Below are positions 10,424 through 21,466 of a DNA stretch of 64,000 bases, piece by piece; position 1 is the stretch's first letter; each line of letters starts with the position of its first letter. The translations under genes were made by a program, and so were the position numbers. The stretch is taken from assembly GCA_029531795.1 (NCBI GenBank), contig JAPEIS010000002.1:2232001-2296000 (forward strand), in the 5' to 3' direction. The notes under the pieces were generated by a model. That model ran no database searches and was not told the origin of the DNA. It was given only the letters and a program-made list of their open reading frames with translations. The DNA is from Sclerotinia nivalis (taxonomy: Eukaryota; Ascomycota; Leotiomycetes; Helotiales; Sclerotiniaceae).

Positions 10424-12589
10424 CTTTCGATCATGTTGAAGTTGTCGTCCTGGATTACAAGTGGATTACAAGTGGTGGGTCAATGCGAACCCACAAGTTA
10501 CAACGTGACAGCATTGGTGGCGGGGATTATGAATCAGTGATCATCACGGACCACCTTCATCGATTTAGAACAGAGCCTCAAATCTGACTAAGCAGCCACA
10601 TACTTCGCTGTCCGTGATTTTATATTCTCATTGCAATTGCTGTAATATTGAATACCTACCAAGGTATTTCAATATATAGATATTTCATGGAAATCTATCT
10701 TGGTCTTGGTTATCATTCATATATCTAGTGCAGTAAAGTTACATGCCTAAGTTAAAACGGTTTCGGTATCTGATCATGATTTTTCTATAACATGATATCG
10801 ATGTGCGCGCGGTTCATCTGTATATATATGTTATGAGTTAGAATGGTGTCCTTACCTAGGTAGTATAGGTAGTATACCAATTAAGAATTGTATAAGTATA
10901 CCGAATCATCCGGTGGACGAAAGAGTGCGCACACCACAACATTCTCTTTTCATATTCTAAGCATCTAAACCTCTAAGCTTAAAGACCATTTGACTGTCGA
11001 ATCTGAATGGAACATCGAAAAGTGATCCAAGACCTAGGCATAATTTGGTGTGCAATTTATCTCCTGCATGGAATGCGAGTGTAGTTAAGATGCCACTGAT
11101 AAGTGCCGGTAGTATGAATTAAACTATCTAGTTTTTCTCACCCCTCTTCTTATGTTGCGATCTCTCTCACCTCTCAACACACATTCCCTAACCAAATGAT
11201 GATCAGATTGAATGAAACCTTGCAACTCGAAGGAATACTTCCACTATGATTTGGAAGACTCTCGTCCGGTCTTTGAAGAAAATCCATGGAGCGAGGACGT
11301 CACCAGAAACTGACCATCCCTCGAAATTCCACTGAACTTGTCAGGGCATCACCAATCATTGATCATTTTCGAAGCTTCCCATTGAGCTGATTTTGGAATT
11401 TTAGATTATTTATATATCACCTGGACTGCTTGTTTAAGTCTTTGCAAATAGCACTTGAGTGAAGACCTGGGACATTGAATTTGGACTTTGCTATAGGTCT
11501 CGACAGTAATCATCCATTACCTTGCCTCGAGCTTATCAATCCAACTGTGCATTATGCAACTACACAGTGTTTAAAAGGTCTGTCTAGAAATCTACCAGAT
11601 CATTATTTGTGTGATCAGTATCTGAAGATTGTATCCATGATGCCAAAAATCGCTTTCGTTCATCGTGTGATCACACTCCTTGTCCCAAGTTTTGTTTTCA
11701 TTTGAGACCTAAGGTAGAGGTTGTATTGGATGGGATACATATCTCAAGGGGCCGGACTCAAATGTTAATTATCCTATTCAAACATACCAATCAAGCCAAG
11801 TACTTTTCTTTAAATAATCATGAAGCCCTTCGAAAATGACATCATACAAACGTATGCAAGAAGTCCCTAACCATACTTTTCCTTTGGAGGATGTTCTTCC
11901 ATTTCAGAGTTTATTGAATTTCTTGAAATATTCAAATCACTCAGATTATTCAATATCTTCAAATGTGTAAAATAATTTCAAAGACTGATAGTTTTTCAAC
12001 TATTGAAAGCTTTCAGATTTAGTCAGATAGTCCTATCGTACTATTGAATGCGCTGAGCATTTTCCGGTACTGTTGCATGATCTCTTGGACCATGGATATA
12101 ATGACTAGAAAAGCCAAGAGCTATGATGTTGGGTGATTGTGGGTGATTATGGACACTAACATTGATGGGAGTAGTGTGAATTAGTATTATGGTGGCTGAT
12201 ATTGAAGCATTTGATATCACATCGGTACGTTTAAATTATGGTAGCATGTACCGTATTACATATGTACCTTAATATATACCACTTTCCATATACAGAAATA
12301 CTGGAATTCAACGAATTCATTTCCGAAATAGGTAATATTAATGGAATGTTCATTGGAATTCGATAGATTTCAATGGAATTTGGCTAATGTTACTTCAATA
12401 TTGTCTATTTCGAAAAGGAATTTGTCGAATTCCAGTATTTCTATATATTGTTAGCAATATATAATATTCTATATTATATTCAATATTGTCAATAGTTGGA
12501 ATTCAATATTACGTACTTCAATGCGTAATGTATATATTACTCAAGCCGAGGGAGGCTGGTGTTCTACGGTGAATTTCATAGTTTAGATA
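10424..12589. other. AT-rich intergenic region with a small inverted-repeat element
   Basis: About 2.2 kb without a supported gene. It contains many short AT-rich palindromic stretches, 'CCTAGGTAGTATAGGTAG'-type repeats near 10855-10875, and the inverted-repeat element at 12289-12447. Confidence 0.5.
12289..12447. mobile_element. Putative MITE with 43-bp terminal inverted repeats
   Basis: The arm at 12289-12331 and the reverse complement of 12405-12447 agree at all but about five of 43 positions. Shared blocks include CAGTATTTCT, GAATTCCAG and CTATTTCG on the complementary reading. The element is about 159 bases long, has no coding capacity and begins and ends in TA, which would fit a TA target-site duplication as made by Tc1/mariner-type transposases. 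The family assignment is inference. Confidence 0.6.
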
Positions 12590-13584
12590 ATGGAAGGCAT
12601 AATTTTAATGCACTTCAAATTTGGGGGAACACAAGAGTCCTTACTTATAAAATCATCCACCTTTTGTAGATTGTGTTCCAAACATGATATAATGATAGAG
12701 AACTCGGATGGGACAGAGTACAAGATTCACTTCACTCCACAGTTTTACACGGCTTGCCATTTGACTATTTTGGGTAATCCCACAAAGCTCTGTCCTATAG
12801 CCCTTTTACCCCAAGATAAAGGAGATCCTTTCTGCATAAATTTCAAACTCCTGAGATCGAAAAGTTTATGGTTTGAGATCATGGATCAACCAGATGTTTC
12901 TCAAGATACCATGGAATAACCAGTTCCATTGCTGAAAAGAGGAAGAAAATAGACAACAAATCCACACTCCATGTCTTTCCACCGGAAGTCAGAGATCAAA
13001 TATTTGATCTGGTTCTCATCAATTACTTTGCAGACTATCCTATTCATCGGATTCTCTACTATCAAAACTGGATCATGTGTCCTTGTCGAAAGGTCGATAC
13101 ATCTGGAAATACAGGACTTCCTTTCAAATGCCTCCCTGACTTTGAAATTGCTTTGATCCCAGATAAGAAACTTTACCGTGACTTCTTTGCTTTGAGGATC
13201 AAGCAAAGCATCATTGAGCTTCGTCCCAGCGTTATATGGAGTCATATCTATAACTTCCCTTCCGGATATCAGGTTACTGATCCTCCAGAGGAAGTTATGG
13301 GATTCTTAACTGATGACACAAAGAGTAATTTTGAATATATGGTGTGGGTGTATATGCAAGAACAGGAGCTCGGAATTAAAGACAATAGGAGATGTAGGCG
13401 GTGTAGCTATCTTTACCAATACACTTCTCTCTCCATATTGTCTCCACTAATATTATATAATATTCGTAGTCTTGAGATTGTCCTAAGGTCAGTTCCCTTC
13501 TACTTTCACTTCCAACTTTTTACCTGTCATGCCTTGTGGTATCCACAATCCCTCAAATTTAACGCTGAAAACATTCCAACTTAG
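12590..13584 (+). CDS. Doubtful F-box/2EXR-like protein gene or pseudogene
   Basis: Two adjacent open frames lie here: 12590-12919 and, shifted in frame, one reading through 12930-13584. The second contains FPPEVRDQIFDLVLINYF, resembling the LPxEiRxxIf motif of fungal F-box/2EXR-like proteins. It continues as a plausible globular sequence (KLYRDFFALRIKQSIIELRP) and ends in a less convincing Ser/Leu-rich tail. A 56-base intron with a GTTTGA donor and an accAG acceptor (about 12870-12925) would fuse the two in frame, but the donor is weak. Alternatives are a frameshifted pseudogene or a gene starting within the second frame. The 3' end overlaps the last exon of the minus-strand gene at 13559-14048. 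Function unknown. Confidence 0.4.
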
Positions 13585-14048
13585 CCCCCATTTCTTTCTC
13601 AAACAACATCTCGGTGGTCGTGGGAATTTTGATGTACACTCTTCTCCCATACTTGATGTTCTCAGCTGCGTAAGTTCACCTTCCCATCTCATTTCCACTC
13701 GGACCAACCAATTTAACATTTGTCCAGCATCTCCTCCACGCCAAGAATCTCACGTCCCTCACCTGTACCTTCAGGGATAGCAGTTGGTTGGCCACCAAAA
13801 AAATCATCCACCCCACCCACCCGACTTTCCTTCGCTTCCTCCGCCACTTCCTCGCCGCGAAACCCAAGCCCCTCACTGTCAAAACTAACCCGAACTTTGT
13901 CTTTCTTACCCCGCTCTTCAAACTCAGAACCCTCACCATCAAAACCGTCCCCGGCGGACCCTACATAAGTAGCCAAGACGAGACCACCCTTGAGAATTCC
14001 AATCGTACGCATAAAAATGTAGAGATTGTGAATAAGATGCTGGGACAT
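13559..14048 (-). CDS. Small conserved-looking protein of unknown function
   Basis: Two exons (14048-13718, 13665-13559) give 145 residues. A 52-base intron runs from a GTTAAA donor to a GCAG acceptor. The N-terminus has a short hydrophobic segment (MRTIGILKGGLVLATYVG from residue 13). The middle is acidic and Gly/Glu-rich, and includes DDFFGGQPTAIPEGTGEG. The spliced C-terminus reads KYGRRVYIKIPTTTEMLFEK, a well-formed beta/alpha segment that appears only after removing the intron, which argues for a real gene on this strand. The opposite strand has open frames of similar length, but they are low-complexity and lack spliced continuity. I do not recognise the family. A mitochondrial or membrane location is possible from the N-terminus but unproven. 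Confidence 0.6.
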
Positions 14049-14954
14049 TCTGGAGAGCCGATGTGGACGAGAGAGATACCTGGATGGGAACGTGGAATTT
14101 CTGAAGAATGGGGGACTGATTGGTTTAAATTGGTTTGGGACGCAGGTCTTGGTAGAAGATTGATGGTTCGTGGAGGACAGGCAGAGAGTATGAGCGTAGA
14201 GGGTTGACTGGTGTTTTATGACTTTCTGTTACATAATGGCTTTTGCTTCTAACTTCGAAGTTATTGATGGGCTTATTGCGTTCATGCACGGAGGTTCTCA
14301 CGTTACAATGATTATCAGACTTGGTGGAATACTACACGGGATTGACATGTGGATAATGGGTACAAGATAGGACGCAATGGAAAGGTGAAAATTACAATTG
14401 CAGCACATGTACTTCAATTGCTTCTACCATCATTGCTGACTCCAGATAACACATTTCATCCCCGCTGCTCACCTCCAAGCCAGAGAATACCCATGGAGGA
14501 TGGCTTGGTTGAAATAGGCAGCATGCACCTTATGAGATATTCCCAGCATATTACACACTAAATATCCATGTCTGATTTCAATTTACACAAGATAGCATCA
14601 TTGTTCTATTCCACTCCTGACAATCTATCCGTCTCCCGATGAAATATTTAACCTTGATCAGACAACTCAAACCTCATCTAAACATCAAATCCAGTGCAAG
14701 CATGACATTTCAGAAAAATAACAATCCCTAAATTTATCTAGCTATTATTTCGTACCACGACGCAACGGCTCACTCACCAAACCAACAATCAAAAGTAACC
14801 TCACAACCCCCTCTAATTAACTCACTAATACAATAATTAAAACAACAACACCCCAAAAAAGAATCTTTCCAACTCTTTATCTCATTGTCACAATCTAATC
14901 CTTCCACCTCCCACATCACACACAAGTCACATTCTTCTCATTCCGTTTAAGCTA
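14049..14954. other. Intergenic, no gene seen
   Basis: 5' flank of the small gene and 3' flank of the Ser/Thr-rich secreted protein. Rich in A/C near 14690-14930, with no recognised feature. Confidence 0.5.
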
Positions 14955-16838
14955 TTACCCGAGAACCACAAAATCATCCACAAACAGTCCCGGCGAATCA
15001 TTAGCCCCACTATCACAATAAGAGTGCACTGTTAATTGCACATTCTGTGGACCATCCCCTGAGGGAGCAGTGAAGAATAGATAGATCATGCTCCAACCTG
15101 GGTATGTGGAGGAATTGATCAAAGTGGGCGGAGAGGATTGTGTGGGAGTTTGAACTATAGGGGATTTGTGTTAGTGATTTATTTAGAATAAAAAAAGTGA
15201 GGGGGTTTGTGATATCAACAGAGGATTTGGGAACTAAAGATGAAAGAGCGGACTTACGATAGATGTAGCAATTAGAAGACTGCTCAATGCTGAGTGCATT
15301 ATTTGCTTTTACGTAACCGGTAACGAGGTAGTTGGAAGAGGGGCATGCGGTTACGGTTTGCGTTAAAGTTATGTATGAGGTGGCTGAGGATGATGGGAAG
15401 AAAAGTAGTTCTCTGAGGATTGGAGTTGATATGTTAGCAGACGTTTCGTTTTCTTTTTTGAAAGTAAGACTTACAAACTGGTAGATCCACTGTGAGGAGT
15501 AGCTGAAGTGGTGTAGGTAGGAGGATTGGGTCCCGTGGCAATAGCTACCCATGGATCGATACCGTTGCTATTTTCAAAACCACCATTAGTCAAAGACGGA
15601 CGGATCGTGCAAGCTGGAGCTGTAACTGTAGTGTATTGTATAACAGTCGTGGTACCCAGGCTAATCACGGTGGTGGGCACTTGAACAGTGGTTGCTATAA
15701 TTGTTGCAACTGTAGTAACTTGTGTGAACGTTGATAAAACAGTGGTGGTTTGACCTCCTACCGTACTAACGACTGTTGTGGTTATTGTGACCGATGTGAT
15801 TGCTGGCAGGGATGCCGAGGAGGTTACGGTGTATATGGTTGTTGATTGAATGGCAGAGGATGGAAGTGGTGAAGAGATGAATGAGGATGAGGAGGGTAAG
15901 GGCAAGATGTATGTGGTGGAAGCTGCGGTACTGGGAATTAAGCTCGAACTTGGGAAGATTTCGATTGAAGTGCTAGGTTCAGCTGAGCTTAGAGAAGTGA
16001 AGAGAGAACTTTCGCTTGAGATAACACTGGCCGATTCCGAAACTGTTGTCGATGACTCAAAAATGCTCGTTGGTTCTGTAGAACCGCTAGCTTCCTGAGT
16101 TGACGAGAGTATATTTGTGCCACTGGTAACTGGATTTTCAGAAGTAGAAGATGGTAAGATTTCAGTTGAAGTAGTGGAACCGGCTCCTGATGAGACCAGC
16201 GAGCTAGGAACTTCTGAGACAACCGACGAAGATCCAACCGAGCTCTGAATTACCGAGGAAGAAGGCTCTGAAATTATGGCACTGCTCGATGTGTAAGCTG
16301 GAAGCGAAGTGGGTGCTTCCGAACTGATCGACAAAGTCTCGATGGTGGTTGCAGAAACAACAAGGCTGCTTGATGGAAGTGAAGATTCGGAAGAGAATGA
16401 TGAGAATATCAAAGTCTCGGTAGAAAGAGTTCCCAAGAATGATGAGACAGGCGTGGAAAATACAGCTGAAGAGACAGGACTCTGACTTGTGTAAGTGGCT
16501 GCTGCGCCTGAAGTCGAAACAAATGATGAAAGGATCAATGATTGGGAGCTGGTCTCCAATGGTATGGAAGAGGTCGAGACATAGCCGACACTGCTCGATA
16601 TTGTTGTACTAGCTAAAACCTCCGAACTGGTAGAAGCAGATGTGAAATCGGCAGTCGAATATACTCCACTGCTAGGAGGCGCAGAAGAAGAAACAATTGG
16701 ACATTCCCATGCAGTTACAGTAATAGTCTGTTGGGGAGGACATGAAGGTTCCGCAGCTTGTCTTTTGTCAAGAACGAAAGCAGTGGAAGTATCCAAGACA
16801 GAAAGCACAACAAGTAAAAGTCCCTGGGAAACAAACAT
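14955..16838 (-). CDS. Secreted Ser/Thr-rich (mucin-like) protein with C-terminal domain
   Basis: Three exons (16838-15475, 15412-15258, 15154-14955) give 572 residues. A signal peptide covers about residues 1-20, and the Lys-Arg at 25-26 is a likely Kex2-type processing site. Residues 50-395 are almost entirely Ser, Thr, Val, Ala, Ile and Pro, with many SS, ST and TT runs, as expected of a heavily O-glycosylated wall or secreted mucin. From about 405 a globular domain begins (CTIRPSLTNGGFENSNGIDP). It contains four well-spaced cysteines and ends in a sequence like LFVDDFVVLG. The 'NGGFE...W' start and 'DDF' end resemble carbohydrate-binding jelly-roll modules, but that is inference. Both introns have canonical GTAAGT donors. 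No GPI signal is seen, since the C-terminus is not a long hydrophobic tail. Probable cell-surface or secreted protein. Confidence 0.85.
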
Positions 16839-17793
16839 GATGGCAGAGTTAACGAGTGAAAAAAGGTCAGAAAAGACCAGACAGCGAAAAGCGTGGACTA
16901 TTCACCAAAAAGTACTCTACCAAGGGTTTATGTATATAACATCGAGCTCAACCTCAGCTGTCGGTCAGTATGAGACATGAAATCAATAAAACCCCTTGAT
17001 CTGATTGATATTAGTTCCTTTTGATGACATGAACTTTACGAATTGCATTTTCTTTTATGAATTCGGGTGCTGTCAAAAATTTGGTATTGTTCACATCATG
17101 CAAGGAACAGACTACAATAGTATACTAAAATCATCTCACTTGAGACATTAGGAAAAGAGGCACAATATTCTCTGATCTGTCAAAAGAAATCAACACCATT
17201 GTTGAACTATGATTCGTTTGTGGGCTCCACAATGTTGGATCAAGAGTCGGAGTTTGCAGACTCAATGTTGGATTTAGGCTCAAAAGATTATGGGCTCTGG
17301 AAAGTCCCTCTATACTTCACACATTCATCATCATATCAGTTGTCGGATTTAAATCAAGTACTCTACTCGTCATCATGTCAAAATTAGGTAGTGGGTATCC
17401 AAGGTGATGAACTCGAGACGAATGTTGGCAGCAATATTAAGAGCGTGGCTTCGTCAATCAATTTTGATACAAAATTGCAAGATTCGGAGTAGCTTATTCA
17501 CGTGCCTACCTAGTGTTTCAGTCATTATGCCTTTTTAAGGGAAACGATAGGCTCACTCATTCTGATGAACATCATTTTCCCGAGGTCTGATACTATTACG
17601 GGAAATTGCAGTCTCATTCGGCCGTCGGGGAGAGCTTCAAAGTGACCTATTACATTCGGTATCAAGATCGGTTATATTTGCCACAACTTGCTTTTTCCCC
17701 TCAAGCCTCGCACAAATTGTGAATTTTCAGCTTTCCTTACTTCAATATTCAAACTTCTGGCTTTTCAACCCCTTTTGATTTGAATGCTCAGAA
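16839..17793. other. Divergent intergenic region
   Basis: Shared 5' region of the secreted mucin-like gene and the deaminase-like gene. One short open frame (17199-17387) has no supporting feature. Confidence 0.5.
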
Positions 17794-19850
17794 ATGCCTC
17801 GACATCGGAAGCAAAGTGGAATCTTTGATTCCTATGGTTTGCCAAAACCGATTATTGAAGTTGTGCAGACTGCTGGGACCACGGCCAGCGCTAGCATAAA
17901 ACGTTTGATTGAGTATCAAACTACCCCGAAGCAAAGTTCAGTACACAATGGACATAAGTTGACACAAAGTACTTTAATGCCAGAGCTGGCTCATGGCTTA
18001 ACGTATACTCTCCCGGAAAGGCGGCCTAACTCATTGCAACATATATCGGCTTTGAAAAGGGCATGCAAATCTATGGCAAGATATTTCAAAGAAACTTCAA
18101 TCACTTCTCTTTCCCCCGCAGGGCCTGTTAATAGCGACGAGGTCCACTTCTTGAATATGGGAGGTAGGGTTATGTTTGTACAGCCGATCGCAATGTACAA
18201 AAGCCCAGGACCATCAGGCAAAACTTTTGGAGTCATCCGTCTTGAAGGTGAAAAGATCAGGTTTAAGGCTGCAAGCGGCTGGGGAAAGAGAGATCATGAC
18301 GATTCACTGCGAGATAACGAATTCTGCTCAGCTGTAAGTGTCAATAAAGTAACAAGGCAATCAATTGTGTTGTAGATAGCTGCAAGGGTCAGACTACAGA
18401 TAATACTCTTGCTCGCTCGTTATAGTTTGATGCTAATTTATCAATTCTGTAGCAAGTATTGCAATTTTGCAATTCCTTGGGCTTCCACCTTCCAGGCAAT
18501 TGCTGGGACAAAACCGAAGTGGGAAGATACGCGGCTTGTCACGTCGAGAAGAAGCTCATATTGATGCTTGTCCTCGACATAATCTACGATGCCCAAGCCG
18601 GCGATATAGCTATGTTTAGGCTTGACGAACTCTGGGAGCGAGGACTTCGAGCACAGATATACATTGATAAAGATCCCTGTCATCACTGTCAATATTTTGC
18701 TAGGCTATTGACGGAATACACAGGCATCGAATTCACAATAATCACTGCAAAAAATTTCGTGGAAGCAGAATGGTCGAAGGCGGATGGGAAGAAACAGCCG
18801 CAACGGAAGCATTCTGCGCCGCCGACGCAATTCCAATTATTCAACTATCCAACATCCAAGACGAAACGGCCAAGGCAGCCGGTGGACTACAGCATCTCTG
18901 AGGCTTCTACTTCTTGCAAAAGCAGATCTGGAGGAAAACGGAACAGAACGTTGGATGATGATGAAGATGATGAAACATTTTACCCCAGGGATTTGCAACA
19001 CAAGGTCAAAAGATTGTACAAAAAACCTCGAACAGTTGATAAATTCAACAAAACGAAATCTAACGCATATCGTTCGGGGAAACCAACAGCAACTTATGAC
19101 GCGCCGACAGATCTTGCTAGCAACACACACTCGGCTTCAACCCAACAACTAAGCACCAAGGTAGACATGAAGTCAACGAGAGTTGTTTCGCCATTAGGTT
19201 CGACAAAATACGCCAAAGTGTCCCAATCGCGGGGTACAGCAGTGGATCACTATTCCACGACGGTAGAAACTAGCAAGCTACATGGCAAAGCTGTGCCTTC
19301 TGAGCGATCCCGAGCAATAGCGGAGCTTCAACAGGCGAAGGAAAGTCTACTTTCTAGGCCCGTTGAGCATAAAATGCCAGTCTTTCATTGTGTGCCAACC
19401 CTAACTTCAACCCGACGAACAGAGGTTTACGGAACCTCAGATGACTCAAATACCATAAGCTTGCAAAGTTCAAGAACGGCTTCCCCAGAGGGATTCATAA
19501 CCATACCACCTGCGCGGCCTTTCAAAGCTTTACCTAGGCCGGAGACAACGCCATTGAGAAGACATGCAGAGAGTGTACATTCAAAGAGTTTCGATGCTCG
19601 GGAACCTACCAGCCCGTCAAGGTCTGTCCAGAGCTCACACAAAAGGCCGACTCCGATCAAATTTGCAGTTTCCAACTCTCGGCCAGCAAAACCAGTCATT
19701 CCAAGAAGCATTGATTTGACGACTCCCGAGCCTTCACCGCTGTCAAAGATAAAACAGTATCAATACACACCACCTTCCAAATCCAGCAAACATCGCTCAG
19801 AAAAGAAGGTCGCCCCCATTCCGTTCAGATTGTGGTATAACAAGAATTAA
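17794..19850 (+). CDS. Putative zinc-dependent (cytidine-type) deaminase-fold protein
   Basis: Two exons (17794-18333, 18453-19850) give 645 residues, with a GTAAGT donor and a CTGTAG acceptor. The second exon begins the catalytic-looking domain. His210-Val-Glu212 (ACHVEKKLILMLV) is followed 43 residues later by PCHHC at 255-259 (YIDKDPCHHCQYFARLL). H-x-E plus P-C-x-x-C is the zinc-binding and proton-shuttle signature of the cytidine/nucleic-acid deaminase superfamily. The downstream segment GIEFTIITAK fits the following beta strand. Residues 1-180 form a separate, unassigned N-terminal region. About 350 C-terminal residues are basic, Ser/Pro/Thr-rich and disordered, with an acidic patch (DDDEDDE) and basic clusters (KRPRQP, KKPR) that could act as nuclear signals. 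Similar uncharacterised deaminase-like proteins are known in ascomycetes. Substrate and activity are unknown. The fold call rests on motif spacing alone. Confidence 0.75.
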
Positions 19851-20730
19851 ATATTGATTGAATCTTGATTCTTCACAAATATCAAGATAATTGATGTATA
19901 TTAGAGTTCTCATCTGTTTCCAATATATCAATCGAAATACGTTATTGTGGATGAGAGATGTTTTCCTCAAGGTATCAGACATCGGTAGTTGGGCTAGGCA
20001 TAAGCATCTCCAGCCCGTTAAAAGTAGCCTTCCCGGGATGCAGGAACAGTAAGGTTACTAAATGATGAATCATTTTGCATTAATGTGAGGAGTTCCATTT
20101 GCCACCCACTCTTGCTTTAGTAGTTCGGCAGGGAAACATAATTGAGGCTCAGCGCTATAAGTTCGATACGTGATGTGAGACTGTGATTTCAATGCATATG
20201 CTTCCAGAATCTATGAATATAACTTGTGGTGGTTGGGTTGGTAAGGGATCAGAGCCGTGGAATCTGATAAATGTAGTTCGAGTAATTGGGCGGCTGGTAG
20301 CTCTCACTCTCTAGATCCAGGCCCAGAAGGGATTCGTGGTTATCTATTCTTACAGGATTTATGTGTTACCATGTAATGACCATCTATCTACCTTCAGATT
20401 CTTCACGTTGGGTACCAAAACCTCACTGCTTTAACCTTACATATGCAGCTGTACTTGCATGCACCCCTGGACCCAAAAGATGTAATATATTGGTAAGATA
20501 TGCCTCGACTTTATCCATTCCATGATTCCTAGATAAGATCGTCGCAATTCGATTCGATATATTTTATTGAAAATGCAGTTCGTGTACTCCGAATGTACCA
20601 AGAAGTAGATGGTAGACAGGAATGGTAGATATTCAGCAAGAATGAAAATCATCAATAAAGTTATATGTTGTTTGAACACGAAAAAAGATTCTTTCTATTG
20701 TTTGGCATTTTCGTGGAAGCTGGAACTTAA

Positions 20731-20785
20731 TGCTGGAGCTGCTGGAGCTGGAGCTGGACCTGTACTACCTGTACTACCTGTACCT
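20731..20785. repeat. Short GCTGGA and CTGTACTAC direct repeats
   Basis: Several GCTGGA units are followed directly by CTGTACTAC repeated about twice. Low-complexity DNA without visible coding support. Confidence 0.6.
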
Positions 20786-21327
20786 GAATCATATTGAAGT
20801 AGTAGTTTTGGCCAATGAAGAAAAAGAAGCCAAACACGAGTAAAAATGAATATGGAGTACCCCCAGGGAAGGAAGGACCAAGCTTCATATCAATCAATTA
20901 CCGGAGTACTGAGTCCCGCAATCTCTAATCGCAAAATAACCGCAACCCATGAAAAATCTGTAAGACTACTACAACGGAATACATTGCACCGGTGCAATAG
21001 TATTCTCACATAAAAAAGAAGAGACTTTGATAGGAGTAGAAGTACTCGAAAAGAGACAATCTTCCAAACTCAGCACAGACAAGGACAAGAAACCGTTTTC
21101 CAAGAAGAGCCACGTTTTGTCTCATCTGCCATAATCCGAACCCCTCTATGGAAACATTGAACAGCATCGATCACTTCCAAGGTTCGTTCAAGCACAGCTT
21201 ATACAGAGCAGCGTGATAACGTTATTGGCTATGGGGACTTTCACTACAATCAGGAAGTAAATTTCCCGATAGGACTTTTATTTTTTTTTGTCTGACCCAA
21301 ACATACTTTTGGGCTGCCAATACAAGA

Positions 21328-21462
21328 ATGGCGAGTTTCTTGTTGCTGTCATCGTTATGTTTGTTACTTCCTCTTGTTCTTGCTTTACCAGGTAACAGCG
21401 TTTCGCCGTTATTGAACTCCTCTAGCAAACTAATTTTGCCAATACAGGCTGTTGCAGCCTAG
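21328..21462 (+). CDS. Small ORF with signal-peptide-like sequence
   Basis: A 44-codon ORF starts MASFLLLSSLCLLLPLVLAL and continues with a Pro/Ser/Asn stretch (PGNSVSPLLNSSS). Its N-terminus is a textbook secretory signal. It ends four bases before the ATG of the next gene (21467). It may be a translated upstream ORF, a tiny secreted peptide, or a 5' exon of the membrane protein. A weak GTTTCG donor with an acceptor at TTGCAG before CCTAGA would join it in frame. No similarity recognised. Confidence 0.3.
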   Translation: MASFLLLSSLCLLLPLVLALPGNSVSPLLNSSSKLILPIQAVAA

Positions 21463-21466
21463 AAAA

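Larger units (their letters stand above)
19851..21466. other. Intergenic region with short repeats and a signal-peptide-like small ORF
   Basis: About 1.6 kb. It holds a GCTGGA/CTGTACTAC repeat patch (20731-20785) and a 44-codon ORF (21328-21462). Otherwise no supported feature. Confidence 0.5.

Noticed and set aside
13788..14207. 139-codon plus-strand frame
   Set aside because: Low-complexity Pro/Ser/Thr product antisense to the better supported spliced minus-strand gene.
15850..16237. 82-codon frames on both strands
   Set aside because: Shadows of the Ser/Thr-rich exon of the secreted protein.
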